DNA of 64,000 bases from Rhodospirillales bacterium (lineage in GTDB: Bacteria > Pseudomonadota > Alphaproteobacteria > Rhodospirillales > Defluviicoccaceae). The notes below the pieces were generated by a model. The model was not told the origin of the DNA and did no database searches. It saw nothing but the letters and a program-made list of their open reading frames with translations. Each line of letters begins with the position of its first letter. Position 1 is the stretch's first letter. The stretch spans positions 62,001 through 126,000 of the forward strand of contig REEP01000052.1 in the NCBI GenBank assembly GCA_007695045.1. Direction: 5' to 3'. The position numbers and the translations under genes are program-made. Shown piece by piece: positions 1-14,410 of the stretch.

Positions 1-401
1 TCCGCACTCACGGTGAGGCCGCGGGCCCCGTCCGAGACGGCCAGATCCTCCTCCGGCGAGAACGGTCGCGGATCGTAGCGTTCCACGATCAGCATGCCTT
101 CGGCCAGCCGGGCATACGTATCCAGCATCTCGTCCATCCGCCGGATGTGGGTGGCGAAGTACGGGCCGGCGTCGGCGAGTTCCTGGGAGCGGTAGAAGCG
201 CAGCCGGATCGGCTCTTCGATACCGGCGAGCACCGACTTGGTGGCGTCGGTCACCGTGTACAGCCGATCCTCGGTCAGGTCGATGCGGACCCCCTTGAGG
301 AGCGCATCGGCCAGGATATTGACGGCGAAGAACAGGACAATGACAAGAACGATAGCTGTCGCGGACAGAACGGTCTGTTGCGTATGCAGGCGCGTCCACA
401 T
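1..401 (-). CDS. GldG-like ABC transporter auxiliary protein, N-terminal part (cut by window edge)
   Basis: The first 133 codons are visible; the rest lies beyond the left edge. The ATG at 401 sits 3 bases after the stop of the ABC-2 permease, so it is the third gene of an ATPase-permease-auxiliary operon. The protein opens with a short cytoplasmic stretch and one long hydrophobic segment (about residues 10-32). A polar region follows with the pattern RIDLTEDRLYTVT and a later IRLRFYRS. This matches the family annotated as the auxiliary component of the gliding-motility-type ABC transporter (GldG, DUF4350/ABC_transp_aux). In most proteobacteria the substrate of these exporters is unknown and gliding is not implied. 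The family assignment is fairly sure; the role is not. Confidence 0.8.
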   Translation of the reverse strand, partial: MWTRLHTQQTVLSATAIVLVIVLFFAVNILADALLKGVRIDLTEDRLYTVTDATKSVLAGIEEPIRLRFYRSQELADAGPYFATHIRRMDEMLDTYARLAEGMLIVERYDPRPFSPEEDLAVSDGARGLTVSA

Positions 402-404
402 GGC

Positions 405-1139
405 TCACGCCCCTTTGCCGCGCTCGATCACGATGGCGTTGATGACAAGGCCAGCCGCCACCAGCGAGGCGAAGAAAACGAGACTGCGCAGGTCGATCAC
501 GCCTTGGGCAATCACGTTGAAGTGGGACAGGAAGCTGAAGCCGGCGATGGTTTCCGCCAGGATCGGCGGCAGCCAGCCACGGAACAGCGATTGCACCAAG
601 TCGAGGCCGCTCATCATGAACACGAAGCTGAAGGTGGCACCGAGGATGAAGGCTACCACCTGATTGCGGGTCAATGCCGAAGCGACGGTAGAGAGTGCCA
701 GGAAGCCGCCGGCCATCAGCCAGCTGCCGAGGTAAGCCGCCAAAATCACGCCATTATCGGGCCGGCCCATTACGTTGACGGTGATCCAAAGCGGGATGGT
801 GAGGGCCAGGGTGATGCCGAGAAACACCCAGGCCGCGAGAAACTTGCCGACCACCACTTCGCCAGGCCTGATCGGCAGGGTCATCAGCAGTTCAATGGTG
901 CCGGACTTGCGTTCTTCCGCCCAAAGTCGCATGCCCACCGCCGGCACCAGCAGCAGATAAAGCCAAGGGTGGAACTGGAAGAACGGACGCAAGTCGGCTT
1001 CACCGCGATCGAACAGACCGCCGACGTAGAAGGTCAGTCCACCGGCCAGGGCGACGAAAATCACCATGAACACATAGGCCACCGGGGAGGCAAAGTAGGC
1101 GGCAAGTTCCCGGCGAAAGATCACCCGAACGTGGTGCAT
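405..1139 (-). CDS. ABC-2 type transporter permease (GldF-like)
   Basis: A 244-residue integral membrane protein with about six hydrophobic segments. It begins inside the membrane-associated sequence HHVRVIFRRELAAYFASPVAY, typical of ABC-2 permeases that accompany GldA/NatA-type ATPases. The motif WAEERKSGTIELLMTLP around residues 73-90 is characteristic of ABC2_membrane_3 proteins. Its ATG overlaps the stop of the upstream ATPase gene (ATGA), and the GldG-like gene starts 3 bases downstream, so all three are surely co-transcribed and translationally coupled. It would form the channel of an exporter of unknown substrate. Confidence 0.88.
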   Translation of the reverse strand: MHHVRVIFRRELAAYFASPVAYVFMVIFVALAGGLTFYVGGLFDRGEADLRPFFQFHPWLYLLLVPAVGMRLWAEERKSGTIELLMTLPIRPGEVVVGKFLAAWVFLGITLALTIPLWITVNVMGRPDNGVILAAYLGSWLMAGGFLALSTVASALTRNQVVAFILGATFSFVFMMSGLDLVQSLFRGWLPPILAETIAGFSFLSHFNVIAQGVIDLRSLVFFASLVAAGLVINAIVIERGKGA

Positions 1140-2197
1140 CAGGCCGCTCTCTCCGACGGCGGTTCGGCCGTGAGTGTGCGGAACACATCGTCCAGGCGGC
1201 CACGTTCCACACGGATCTCCCGGACCTGTATGCCGGCCTTGGTCAGGGCCGCCCGCACCGGCGCGGCGACGTCGGCCCCGCCCTCGGCGATGGCCAGGAG
1301 GCCCGCCGTGCCGTCGGGCCCATTGTCCTCCGCCGCCTCCACGGTGGCGACGCCGGCCACGGTTTGCAGCAGGGCTTTGGCCCCGGTAGCTGCGTCGGCA
1401 GCGACGCGGATCATCACGGCGTTGTGCAGCCTGGAGCGGCCCAGTAAAGCGGCCGGCGTGTCATCGGCCACGATCCGCCCTCCGGCGATGACAACCGCGC
1501 GGGAGCACACGGACTCCACCTCCTCCAGAATGTGGGTGGAGACGATGATCGCCTTGTCGCCGGCCATTTCCTTCAGCAGCATCCGGACGTCATGTTTCTG
1601 ATTGGGATCAAGGCCGTCGGTGGGTTCGTCCAGGATCAGCACCTGAGGGTTCATGAGGATCGCCTGGGCGAGGCCGACACGCCGCTTGAATCCCTTCGAC
1701 AGGGTGTCAATCGGCTGCAGCCAGACGGCCCGCAGGTGCAGGAGGTCGCTCACCATGCCGAGACGGCGGGCCTTGCCGGCGGGGTGCAGGCCGCGAACGT
1801 CGGCGCAGAACTCCAGGAATGATTTGGGAGTCATGTCGCCGTAAAGTGGTGCTCCTTCAGGCAGGTAGCCGATGCGCGCCTTGACGTCGATCGGGCTTTT
1901 GAGAACGTCGTAGCCGGCCACCACGGCGGTGCCGGCATCGGGCGGCAGGTAGCCGGTGATCATCCGCATGGTGGTGGTCTTGCCGGCGCCGTTGGGCCCG
2001 AGAAAGCCCAGCACCTCACCCCGCTTCACGTGGAATGACAGGCCGTCGACCGCGGTGATAGAGCCGAAGCGTTTGCCGAGGCCCTTGACCTCTATCAGCG
2101 CGCCCGGCACCGACGGCTCCACCAGCGCCGGTTTGGAGCGGCGCTCGCCAAAGATGAAATCCGTCACGGTGCGCGGAAACAGGTTGCTCAGCATCAA
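1139..2197 (-). CDS. ABC transporter ATP-binding protein (GldA/NatA/CcmA type)
   Basis: A 352-residue ATPase. Walker A GPNGAGKTT lies near residues 67-75, the signature LSKGF at 166-170, Walker B LILDEP at 187-192 and the H-loop histidine near 222, so the nucleotide site looks intact. A C-terminal extension of about 90 residues after the ATPase core is usual for GldA-like proteins. About 30 residues precede the ATPase fold; several ATG codons lie close together at 2197 and 2194, so the exact start is uncertain. It energises the downstream permease and the GldG-like partner. As first gene of the operon its promoter should lie in 2198-2400, where only a weak CATAAT -10-like box is seen. Confidence 0.9.
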   Translation of the reverse strand: MMLSNLFPRTVTDFIFGERRSKPALVEPSVPGALIEVKGLGKRFGSITAVDGLSFHVKRGEVLGFLGPNGAGKTTTMRMITGYLPPDAGTAVVAGYDVLKSPIDVKARIGYLPEGAPLYGDMTPKSFLEFCADVRGLHPAGKARRLGMVSDLLHLRAVWLQPIDTLSKGFKRRVGLAQAILMNPQVLILDEPTDGLDPNQKHDVRMLLKEMAGDKAIIVSTHILEEVESVCSRAVVIAGGRIVADDTPAALLGRSRLHNAVMIRVAADAATGAKALLQTVAGVATVEAAEDNGPDGTAGLLAIAEGGADVAAPVRAALTKAGIQVREIRVERGRLDDVFRTLTAEPPSERAA

Positions 2198-2528
2198 CGC
2201 TGCCGCATTTCAGCGCGACCCTGCCGTTTCCCGGTAGCCGCTGGAGGGGTCGGGCTGCCTGCGCCCGTCGCCGTTGATACGATTTCCATTATGCGCCGAT
2301 GTCCAGGGGAAACCGTCGGACCGCCGTTCGGGACCAATCTATGGTCGCACAAGGATCTAGCCTTACCCCGCGCGCGGCGCAAGCGCTTCAGACTTGGGGC
2401 GATGCTTTCCGTGCGCAATGCCGTGCCGATATTGCGACCTGGAAACGGAAAAAGGGGGCGCAGGTGACCCTGCAACCCCCTCAAGCCGTGCCGACCTGAT
2501 CGGTCTGTCGATCGCGGGCGGAAGCGGA
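2198..2528. other. Intergenic region between the ABC operon and groEL
   Basis: This stretch of about 330 bases holds the groEL terminator at 2449-2480. The upstream region of the ABC ATPase gene lies to its left. On the minus strand a CATAAT box (around 2290-2295) could serve as a -10, but I find no convincing -35 at the right distance. Short open frames in it overlap the terminator and look accidental. Confidence 0.6.
2449..2480 (-). terminator. Rho-independent terminator of groESL
   Basis: Read on the minus strand about 50 bases after the groEL stop: a stem of GGGGG and GCAGG, a GTCA loop, then CCTGC and CCCCC with a small internal mismatch, followed directly by five T residues. This is a textbook intrinsic terminator closing the chaperonin operon. 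Confidence 0.88.
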
Positions 2529-4220
<1,692 letters not shown>

Positions 4221-4511
4221 CTAGGCTTCAAGAATGCCCAGGATGTCCGATTCCTTCATGATCAGGAGCTCTTCCCCCTCGATCTTGACCTCGGAACCCG
4301 ACCACTTGCCGAACAGCACGCGGTCACCCGCCTTGACGTCCACCGGGATCAGCGTGCCATCATCCTTGCGCGCGCCGGCACCGACGGCGACCACTTCCCC
4401 TTCCTGCGGCTTTTCCTTGGCCGTGTCGGGGATGATGATTCCGCCGGAGGTCTTTTCCTCCTGCTCGATGCGCCGTACCAGCACGCGATCGTGCAGCGGC
4501 CTGAACTTCAT
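4221..4511 (-). CDS. groES: Co-chaperonin GroES (Hsp10)
   Basis: A 96-residue co-chaperonin, the lid of the GroEL chamber. It shows the family opening [13 protein letters not shown], the mobile-loop region [14 protein letters not shown] at about residues 18-32, and the C-terminal pattern [14 protein letters not shown]. Start ATG 4511 is preceded by a GGAGGA ribosome site on the minus strand. The CIRCE operator lies about 45 bases upstream, so heat-shock control by HrcA is expected. Confidence 0.98.
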   Translation of the reverse strand: MKFRPLHDRVLVRRIEQEEKTSGGIIIPDTAKEKPQEGEVVAVGAGARKDDGTLIPVDVKAGDRVLFGKWSGSEVKIEGEELLIMKESDILGILEA

Positions 4512-4556
4512 CGCTCGTCCTCCATTCCAGAAGCAAAATGCGACAGAGGGAGCCTG

Positions 4557-4583
4557 TTAGCACTCCCCCCTGATGAGTGCCAA
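4557..4583 (-). promoter_or_regulatory. CIRCE operator (HrcA-binding inverted repeat) of groESL
   Basis: The sequence reads TTAGCACTC, nine bases, GAGTGCCAA. It differs from the CIRCE consensus TTAGCACTC-N9-GAGTGCTAA at a single position. It lies immediately downstream of the predicted -10 box of groES, the usual place for HrcA repression of the chaperonin operon. Confidence 0.95.
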
Positions 4584-4584
4584 G

Positions 4585-4613
4585 CATCTAAGCCAGTGCC
4601 GTCAGGATGTCAA
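4585..4613 (-). promoter_or_regulatory. groESL promoter (-35 TTGACA, -10 TAGATG)
   Basis: On the minus strand a perfect TTGACA (4608-4613) is followed after exactly 17 bases by TAGATG (4585-4590). The CIRCE element starts right after the -10, so HrcA would block transcription initiation. The -10 is weak, but the position fits the operator perfectly. Confidence 0.75.
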
Positions 4614-4771
4614 CGGCCCTTTGCGCAAGCGCGAACGGGCCGTCTGTTGCGATGATCCGGCTCGATGTGCAACACAGCGATGTAGAGACCGTCGCCTAAC
4701 CGGAAACCAATCCGCGACGATCCCGGCGTCGTAATCTGAAGCTGTAACGGCTTTTCGGGAGGATCGTGCTT

Positions 4772-5500
4772 ATGCCAGGTCCCATTCTGATTTTCGGTGC
4801 CACAGGTGGCGTCGGCAGCGCCCTGGCGCAACGCCTGCACGCCAGCGGCCGACCGCTGTTTCTCTCGGCTCGGGACAGCGATCGGTTGTCTGATCTCGCC
4901 CGCGCGCTTGACGCGCCCAGTCAGGCCGCCGACGTCCTGGATGAGACGGCGGTGGCCGGTGTGGTCAAGGCGGCCAGTGCTCAAGACGGGCTGGCCGGTC
5001 TCGCCTTCTGTGTGGGGTCGATCGTTCTAAAGCCGCTTAAAAGCGTCACACCCAACGATTTCGCCGAGGCGTTTCGGCTTAACACAATAGCCGCGGCAAT
5101 GGCGGTGGCGGCGGCGCGGGACGGTCTGACACGGGGGAACGGAGCCGTGGTTCTGTTTTCCACCGTGGCGGTGGCACAAGGCTTCACCAATCACGCCGTG
5201 ATTTCGGCTGCCAAAGGTGGAGTGGAGGGGTTGACCCGCGCTCTGGCCGCGGAACTCGCTCCGCATGTTCGGGTCAATGCGGTGGCACCCAGCCTCACCC
5301 GCACCCGCATGGCCACTCCCATCACCGGTAACGAGACCATGGCCAAGGGGATTGCGCAATTGCACGCCCTGCCTCGCCTCGGCGCGGCCGAGGATCAGGC
5401 TTCGGCAGCCGCATTCCTGCTGGATCCCCAGAACAGCTGGATCACCGGGCAGGTGATTCCCGTGGACGGGGGCCGGAGCCGGGTGCGAACCAAGGGCTAG
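4772..5500 (+). CDS. SDR-family protein lacking the catalytic tyrosine
   Basis: A protein of about 242 residues with a Rossmann fold of the short-chain dehydrogenase family. The nucleotide-binding glycine motif GATGGVGS lies near residue 9, and the C-terminal WITGQVIPVDGG is typical of classical SDRs. The serine (LFSTVAV) and lysine (SAAKGG) of the active site are present, but the tyrosine expected four residues before the lysine is isoleucine. It may therefore bind NAD(P) without normal SDR catalysis, or belong to a divergent clade. A GTG at 4766 is possible, but ATG 4772 sits 8 bases after the GGGAGGA ribosome site and is preferred. It stands alone, divergent from groES and convergent with ligA. 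Confidence 0.85.
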   Translation: MPGPILIFGATGGVGSALAQRLHASGRPLFLSARDSDRLSDLARALDAPSQAADVLDETAVAGVVKAASAQDGLAGLAFCVGSIVLKPLKSVTPNDFAEAFRLNTIAAAMAVAAARDGLTRGNGAVVLFSTVAVAQGFTNHAVISAAKGGVEGLTRALAAELAPHVRVNAVAPSLTRTRMATPITGNETMAKGIAQLHALPRLGAAEDQASAAAFLLDPQNSWITGQVIPVDGGRSRVRTKG

Positions 5501-5534
5501 TGTGGTCCGAAAGTCCTTCGGCGGGGCGACTCGA

Positions 5535-9346
<3,812 letters not shown>

Positions 9347-9355
9347 TCCGGCCTT

Positions 9356-10174
9356 TCACCAGAACTTGTACCAGGCCTCGCGCTGCGGTCGAATCTGCTC
9401 GTTTTCCACTAGTTGATAACTGTCGATGTACCACTCGCTGCCGGGGAAGTTGTGACCCAGGATCGCGGCCATCTTTCTCGCCTCGTTGTCGAGGCCGAGC
9501 GCGGTGTAAGCCTCTGCCAGCCGATGCAGCGCTTCGGGCACGTGGGTCGTGGTCTGATAGTCGTCGATCACCCGGCGGAATCGGTTGATGGCAGCGAGGT
9601 AATGCCCTCTTCGTAGATAGAAACGCCCCACCGTCATTTCCCGCCCCGCCAGATGATCGATGGTGAGGTCCAGTTTGAGCCGGGCGTCCCGGGAATACTC
9701 ACTGGTCGGGAATCGGTTGATCAGTTCCTCGAAAGCGTCTCTGGCGCGCTCGGTCATGCGTTGATCCCGGCCCACGTCCGACATCTGCTCGTAATACGAG
9801 ATGCCTTTGAGATAGAGCGCATAGGGCACGTCCGGCGCGGCGGGATGCAGCCCGACATAGCGGTCGATGGCGGCAATAGCCTCGTCATACATGTCCGCTT
9901 CATAATAGGCGTAGGCAGCCATCATCTGCGCCTTGCGGGCCCAGGGCGAATACGGATGCTGGCGTTCAACTTCCTCAAATAGCGAGGCAGCCTGGAAGTA
10001 GCTCCCCGCCTCCAGTGTATCCTTCGCCTCGTTGTAGAGATCGTCGACCGCGCGTTCTTCGTAGACCAGCTGCTCAGTGCTACTGCATGCGGCAGCCAGG
10101 ACCAAAGCGATCACAACGGCGCTCAGTCGAGCCGATCGTGAAAGGGAGCGCCTTTGCGGTTCCGCCGTTGCCAT
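9356..10174 (-). CDS. bamD: Outer membrane assembly lipoprotein BamD
   Basis: A 272-residue lipoprotein of the BAM complex, which inserts beta-barrel proteins in the outer membrane. The N-terminus carries a basic stretch, a hydrophobic core and the lipobox LAAAC with the lipidated cysteine near residue 30. Next come TPR-like helices with the family patterns LYNEAKDTLEAGSYFQAASLFEEVE (split by helix turns), RQHPYSPWA and RFPTSEYSRDA. Length is typical. A promoter candidate lies just upstream at 10217-10247, so it may be transcribed separately as well as from the division cluster; recN and ligA follow. Confidence 0.96.
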   Translation of the reverse strand: MATAEPQRRSLSRSARLSAVVIALVLAAACSSTEQLVYEERAVDDLYNEAKDTLEAGSYFQAASLFEEVERQHPYSPWARKAQMMAAYAYYEADMYDEAIAAIDRYVGLHPAAPDVPYALYLKGISYYEQMSDVGRDQRMTERARDAFEELINRFPTSEYSRDARLKLDLTIDHLAGREMTVGRFYLRRGHYLAAINRFRRVIDDYQTTTHVPEALHRLAEAYTALGLDNEARKMAAILGHNFPGSEWYIDSYQLVENEQIRPQREAWYKFW

Positions 10175-10216
10175 GCCTCAACCGCCCATCCAACCGATGC
10201 CTTACCGATCAGTCGA

Positions 10217-10247
10217 ACTATACCACGGATCACCGTCTCGATGGCAA
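10217..10247 (-). promoter_or_regulatory. Candidate promoter of bamD-recN-ligA
   Basis: On the minus strand a good -10 box TATAGT (10217-10222) is preceded by TTGCCA (10242-10247), 19 bases away. The spacer is long, but the -10 is one of the best in the region and would give a leader of about 35 bases before bamD. Confidence 0.45.
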
Positions 10248-10268
10248 GGCGCGCCGATTGGGCGCGCC
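10248..10268 (-). terminator. Possible lpxC terminator hairpin
   Basis: Two copies of the palindrome GGCGCGCC are separated by five bases and can pair into an 8-bp all-GC hairpin about 35 bases after the lpxC stop. Only two T residues follow, so termination would be weak at best. The hairpin abuts the bamD promoter candidate. Confidence 0.35.
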
Positions 10269-10300
10269 GACTGGGCGCAGAGTTTCGGCTTTATCCCGCC

Positions 10301-11287
10301 TCAGCCTGCCATGGCGGCGACTGCCGGCTCCGTCGGTCGCGCCGCGGCGGCCGGGCGTGTCCCATCGCCGCGACGCATCACGTCAAATGTCCACGCATCC
10401 TCCTGCCGGAACAAGGCGTGCAGTAGCCGGTTGGTCGCGGCGTGGCCCGAGCAGACACCGTGGAAGTGGCCGATGATCTGAGCGCCCGCCAGGTAGAGGT
10501 CGCCCACGGCATCCAGAGCCTTGTGTCGGACAAACTCATCAGGATAGCGCAGTCCTTCCTCGTTGAGGATGTGATCGCCACTGACCACCACGGCGTTGTC
10601 CAGGGAGCCGCCCCTGGCCAGTCCCGCTTCCCGCAACTGCTCCACTTCTTCCAGAAAGCCGAACGTCCGCGCCCTGGCGAGTTCGGCCTTGAAAGTGCGG
10701 TTGACGGCTGTGACGTCCAAGGTCTGGCGTGCGATCGCCGAGCTTGCGAAATCGATCTCCATCTCAACGGAAAAGCCGTCGGATGGCGTGAGTGAGACGT
10801 GCCACGAGCCACCACGAACATACACTGGTTTCAGCACGCGCACCGCCCGCTTGGGGCTCGCCTGCTCGCTAAGACCGGCGCATTCCGCAAGGAACATGAA
10901 CGGAGCGGCACTCCCATCCATCGCCGGCACTTCCGGGCCGTCCAGTTCCACCAGGACGTTGTCGATGCCCAGCCCGGCCATCGCCGCCATCAGATGTTCG
11001 ACCGTGCCGACCGTGCTGCCGTCCGGCGTGCCCAGCACCGTGCACATGCGGCTGTCAACCACATGATCGAAGCGCGCCGGAATTGGTGCCGATCCGATCA
11101 GGTCAGAACGCACGAACTGGATTCCGCTGTTGGCGCGGGCAGGATGCAAGGTCATGGTCACACCGATGCCCGAATGCAGCCCAATGCCCGTGCACTGGAC
11201 CGGTCGCGCCAGCGTTTTCTGCGGCACGACCTTTCGGCCCTCGGTGCGATGATCGCCGGTATTCCGCGTCGTGTGGCGCTTGTGCAT
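10301..11287 (-). CDS. lpxC: UDP-3-O-acyl-N-acetylglucosamine deacetylase LpxC
   Basis: A 328-residue zinc amidase that commits lipid A synthesis. The zinc-ligand regions are visible: VEHLMAAMAGLGIDN (first histidine) and HKALDAVGDL (second histidine and aspartate). The general-base region is HFHGVCSGH. The ATG at 11287 is 8 bases after AGGAAGG on the minus strand, which supports an N-terminus about 20 residues longer than the conserved start PQKTLARPVQCTGIGLHSG. It follows ftsZ by about 200 bases, as in many proteobacteria. Confidence 0.97.
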   Translation of the reverse strand: MHKRHTTRNTGDHRTEGRKVVPQKTLARPVQCTGIGLHSGIGVTMTLHPARANSGIQFVRSDLIGSAPIPARFDHVVDSRMCTVLGTPDGSTVGTVEHLMAAMAGLGIDNVLVELDGPEVPAMDGSAAPFMFLAECAGLSEQASPKRAVRVLKPVYVRGGSWHVSLTPSDGFSVEMEIDFASSAIARQTLDVTAVNRTFKAELARARTFGFLEEVEQLREAGLARGGSLDNAVVVSGDHILNEEGLRYPDEFVRHKALDAVGDLYLAGAQIIGHFHGVCSGHAATNRLLHALFRQEDAWTFDVMRRGDGTRPAAAARPTEPAVAAMAG

Positions 11288-11400
11288 GTGCCGAGCCTTC
11301 CTGAGCTTTGGTCTTCGTGCACCGACATTCTCACGCGGGCCGGGCGAACGGCGCGCTCCACGCTGAAGCGCACTGGGGCGATATCCAGCATCGCGAGAAC

Positions 11401-11443
11401 GAGTGCTCCAGTGATTCCCGTATCAACGATGACCGAAGCACTC
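11401..11443. repeat. 7-bp inverted repeat in the ftsZ-lpxC spacer
   Basis: GAGTGCT at 11401-11407 and AGCACTC at 11437-11443 form an inverted repeat around a 29-base loop. It lies between ftsZ and lpxC. The arms resemble CIRCE half-sites, but the spacing is wrong for HrcA. It could be an attenuating hairpin or chance. Confidence 0.3.
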
Positions 11444-11489
11444 AAATCACGCTTTGTTACCGAGTGTTGCTTTCATCCTTCGGCGCGGT

Positions 11490-13040
11490 TCAGTTGGCTT
11501 GCCGGCGCAAGAACGCCGGAATGTCGAGCAGATCTTCCGCCGGCTGGGTCTGAGGCAGGCGTTCCTCGGGATCGACGGCGCCGAGGCGGCGGTGGCCGTC
11601 GGTACCGGCGGGGGCTTGCGGCGCCGAATCGGTCGCCGTTCGCGGGCTGGCATCGGTACCGGTGCGGGACTGCCGGCCGGCACCGGTCACCCGCGCAAAA
11701 AGAGTCGCGACCCTGGGGCGGCTCCGGGGTTCCTCCGGTTCCGGGTGGGCATCGGTCGGCCCGCTCGGTGCGCCCGGACCGCCGCGCGATACCGGCGCTG
11801 CCGGAATGAACGCGTCTCCGCGATCGGCGGCGTCCTCGGGAGCGCTCTCGTCATGCAGGTGTGCCGCTACACGCAGATCCGGGCCGGCCGCCGCCGGCGC
11901 TTCGATCCCATCTGCCGGCAGGTGGGTTTCAGCGTTCTCGCCGCGTGACCTCGCCTCCGCAAACGCCGCCACATGGCCAAGACCGCTGCCCATCGACTGT
12001 CCACGATGCTGCTGGCCCGCGGCCTCGGCGAGGTTGAGCACCGTCGGGGCCGGCTGGGCCTGCTGCAGGGCATCCATGCCCGTGGCGACCACCGACACGC
12101 GCATCCGGCCTTCGATGGTGGGGTCGATGGTAGAGCCGAAGATGACGAAGGCATCGGAGTCCATTTCGGAGCGGATCCGATTGGCGGCTTCGTCCACTTC
12201 GAACAGGGTCATGTCCGGGCCGCCAGTGATGTTGATCAGCACGCCGCGGGCCCCCTTCATCGACATGTCGTCCAGTAGCGGGTTGGAAATCGCGGCTTCG
12301 GCGGCCTCCAGGGCGCGGCGGTCACCTTCGGCCTCCCCGGTGCCCATCATGGCCTTGCCCATCTCACTCATCACGGCACGGATGTCGGCGAAGTCCAGGT
12401 TGATGTGGCCCGGCATCACCATCAGGTCGGTTACCCCACGAACGCCCGAATAGAGCACATCGTCAGCCATCTTGAAGGCATCGGCGAATGTCGTCCGTTC
12501 GTTGGCGACCCGGAAAAGATTCTGATTGGGAATGATGATCAGGGTATCGACGAACTGTTCCAGTTCCTCGATCCCGGCTTCGGCCACCCGCATGCGGTGG
12601 TTGCCTTCGAAGTGGAACGGCTTGGTCACAACGCCGACGGTGAGGATGCCCTGTTCGCGGGCAGCTTTTGCGATCACGGGGGCTGCGCCAGTGCCGGTGC
12701 CGCCGCCCATGCCGGCCGCGATGAAGGCCATGTTGGAGCCGCGGATCTCCTCGATCAGCTGTTCCATCGCCTCTTCGGCGGCGATGCGCCCAACGTCCGG
12801 CCGCGATCCGGCGCCGAGGCCCTGGGTGATGGTCGTGCCGAGCTGCACCCGACGTTCCGCCTGGGACTGGGTCAATGCCTGGGCGTCGGTGTTGGCGACG
12901 ACGAATTCGACGCCGCTCAACTGCGCGCGGATCATGTTGTTGATGGCATTGCCGCCGGCACCGCCGACGCCGATCACGGTAATGCGGGGCTTGAGGTCCA
13001 GCTCGGTGTTGGCGTGGGGTACGCTCAGGTTGATGGTCAT
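11490..13040 (-). CDS. ftsZ: Cell division GTPase FtsZ
   Basis: A 516-residue tubulin-like GTPase that forms the Z ring. The fold starts at [18 protein letters not shown], and the tubulin signature [10 protein letters not shown] is at about residues 112-121. The globular domain ends near residue 320. A Pro/Ala/Gly/Arg-rich linker of roughly 170 residues follows, then the conserved C-terminal peptide [13 protein letters not shown] that binds FtsA and other partners. A longer open frame reaches 13118, but ATG 13040 has a GGAGG site 6 bases upstream and fits the family start. ftsA ends 56 bases upstream. The long linker is common in alphaproteobacteria. Confidence 0.97.
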   Translation of the reverse strand: MTINLSVPHANTELDLKPRITVIGVGGAGGNAINNMIRAQLSGVEFVVANTDAQALTQSQAERRVQLGTTITQGLGAGSRPDVGRIAAEEAMEQLIEEIRGSNMAFIAAGMGGGTGTGAAPVIAKAAREQGILTVGVVTKPFHFEGNHRMRVAEAGIEELEQFVDTLIIIPNQNLFRVANERTTFADAFKMADDVLYSGVRGVTDLMVMPGHINLDFADIRAVMSEMGKAMMGTGEAEGDRRALEAAEAAISNPLLDDMSMKGARGVLINITGGPDMTLFEVDEAANRIRSEMDSDAFVIFGSTIDPTIEGRMRVSVVATGMDALQQAQPAPTVLNLAEAAGQQHRGQSMGSGLGHVAAFAEARSRGENAETHLPADGIEAPAAAGPDLRVAAHLHDESAPEDAADRGDAFIPAAPVSRGGPGAPSGPTDAHPEPEEPRSRPRVATLFARVTGAGRQSRTGTDASPRTATDSAPQAPAGTDGHRRLGAVDPEERLPQTQPAEDLLDIPAFLRRQAN

Positions 13041-13096
13041 GGCAGCCTCCGTTGTTGCTAGTCTTGTATGTCCAGTGGTTGCACGTCGTGCGTGGG

Positions 13097-14410
13097 TCAG
13101 AAGTTCTCGCGAAGCCACTGACCGAGCCGGCCAAACCGCCCGGTGCTCTCAGCCGATGGCCGGTAAGTGCTCGCGAAGCTTTCCTGGGCGTGGTCAGCGG
13201 CGTAGCGCAGAAGGCCGGTGACCGTGGCGAATGCCGGGCCAACGGCCGACTCGGGCACGCCGGGAAGGGGGCGCGGCCGCCCTTGGCGGACACGCTTGTC
13301 CAGGATCGCCCCGGCGAGGTCGGCTGCGCCCGAGAGTTGACTGGCGCCGCCAGTCAACACCACCCGGCGTCCAGCGATGCGGTCGAGCCCGGCGTCCTCC
13401 AGACGGACCCGGACCATTTCAAAGATTTCTTCCAGGCGCGGCCGAATGATGTTCACCAGCATGGAGCGTGGCACCTGGGTCGTGTCTGCGGTGCCATCGA
13501 CGCCCATCGGCGGCACCTCGATGAGTTGCCGGTCGTCCGACGGCGATGGAATGCAACTGCCGAACAGGGTTTTTATGCGTTCGGCCTGGGCTACCGGGGT
13601 CGACAGGCCGCGGGCGATATCGTTGGTGACCTGAACGCCACCGACAGGAATGCAGTCTGTGTGGATCAGTTCGCCATCGAAGAACACGGCGATGGAGGTG
13701 ATGCCGCCGCCCATGTCAATAACCGTGCAGCCGAGGGCAATTTCGTCATCGACCAAGCAGCCCAGCGCCGACGCATACGGCGCGACGACCCGCGTTGCGA
13801 TGTCGAGATGGCAGCGACTGACGCAGGTGCCGAGGTTGCGTACCGGCCCGCTGGACGCGCTGATGACGTGCAGACTGACCCCGAGACGCTGGCCGAACAT
13901 GCCGCGCGGATCGGTGATGCCGCGCGCGCCATCGACTGTGTAGCCCACCGGGATGACGTGGACCACTTCGCGGTCGTGGGGGACCACACCCATGAACGTG
14001 GCCGGGTCCACCAGGCGGCGCAGGTCGGATTCGCCGATCTCGTGCCCGGCGACGGAGATCTCGCTTGTTGTCATCTGGGATTGGGGCGCGCCGGCGGAAA
14101 CGCTGACGGCCACCTGCCGGATATTCTCGCCGACCAGACGTTCGGCTGCCTCGACACCGGCGCGGATGGTCGCTTCGGCCGCTTCAAGGTCGACGATGGT
14201 GCCGCGACGGACGCCGAGCGAACCGTGGTGGCCCACGCCGGCAACGCGCAGTGTGCCAGCGGAATCTGCGCGCGCGATGAAGCAGGCGACCTTAGTTGTC
14301 CCGATGTCGAGCGCCGCCACCAGTCCGTCACGAAGCTTGGGTTTCGCCGCTCTTCCCTTGCGGTCTGGCATGGTTGGGTCGGTCACAAACGTGGCGCCCA
14401 TATCGTTCAT
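13097..14410 (-). CDS. ftsA: Cell division protein FtsA
   Basis: A 437-residue actin-like protein that tethers FtsZ filaments to the membrane. Visible are the phosphate-1 loop [16 protein letters not shown], the SHS2/1C region after residue 95, the phosphate-2 loop [15 protein letters not shown], and the adenosine loop [12 protein letters not shown]. The C-terminal amphipathic tail [12 protein letters not shown] is the expected membrane-targeting helix. The start ATG 14410 overlaps the ftsQ stop (ATGA); the frame stays open farther upstream, but that part is the ftsQ shadow. ftsZ follows after 56 bases. Confidence 0.95.
   Translation of the reverse strand: MNDMGATFVTDPTMPDRKGRAAKPKLRDGLVAALDIGTTKVACFIARADSAGTLRVAGVGHHGSLGVRRGTIVDLEAAEATIRAGVEAAERLVGENIRQVAVSVSAGAPQSQMTTSEISVAGHEIGESDLRRLVDPATFMGVVPHDREVVHVIPVGYTVDGARGITDPRGMFGQRLGVSLHVISASSGPVRNLGTCVSRCHLDIATRVVAPYASALGCLVDDEIALGCTVIDMGGGITSIAVFFDGELIHTDCIPVGGVQVTNDIARGLSTPVAQAERIKTLFGSCIPSPSDDRQLIEVPPMGVDGTADTTQVPRSMLVNIIRPRLEEIFEMVRVRLEDAGLDRIAGRRVVLTGGASQLSGAADLAGAILDKRVRQGRPRPLPGVPESAVGPAFATVTGLLRYAADHAQESFASTYRPSAESTGRFGRLGQWLRENF

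Noticed and set aside
147-1601. 484-residue plus-strand frame across the ABC permease/ATPase genes
   Set aside because: Antisense shadow of two recognised genes, with a His/Gln/Gly/Arg-rich composition typical of such shadows.
11158-11445. 95-codon minus-strand frame in the ftsZ-lpxC spacer (begins SASVIVDTGITG)
   Set aside because: The first part looks protein-like, but it needs a TTG start, continues in the wrong frame over lpxC and has no ribosome site.
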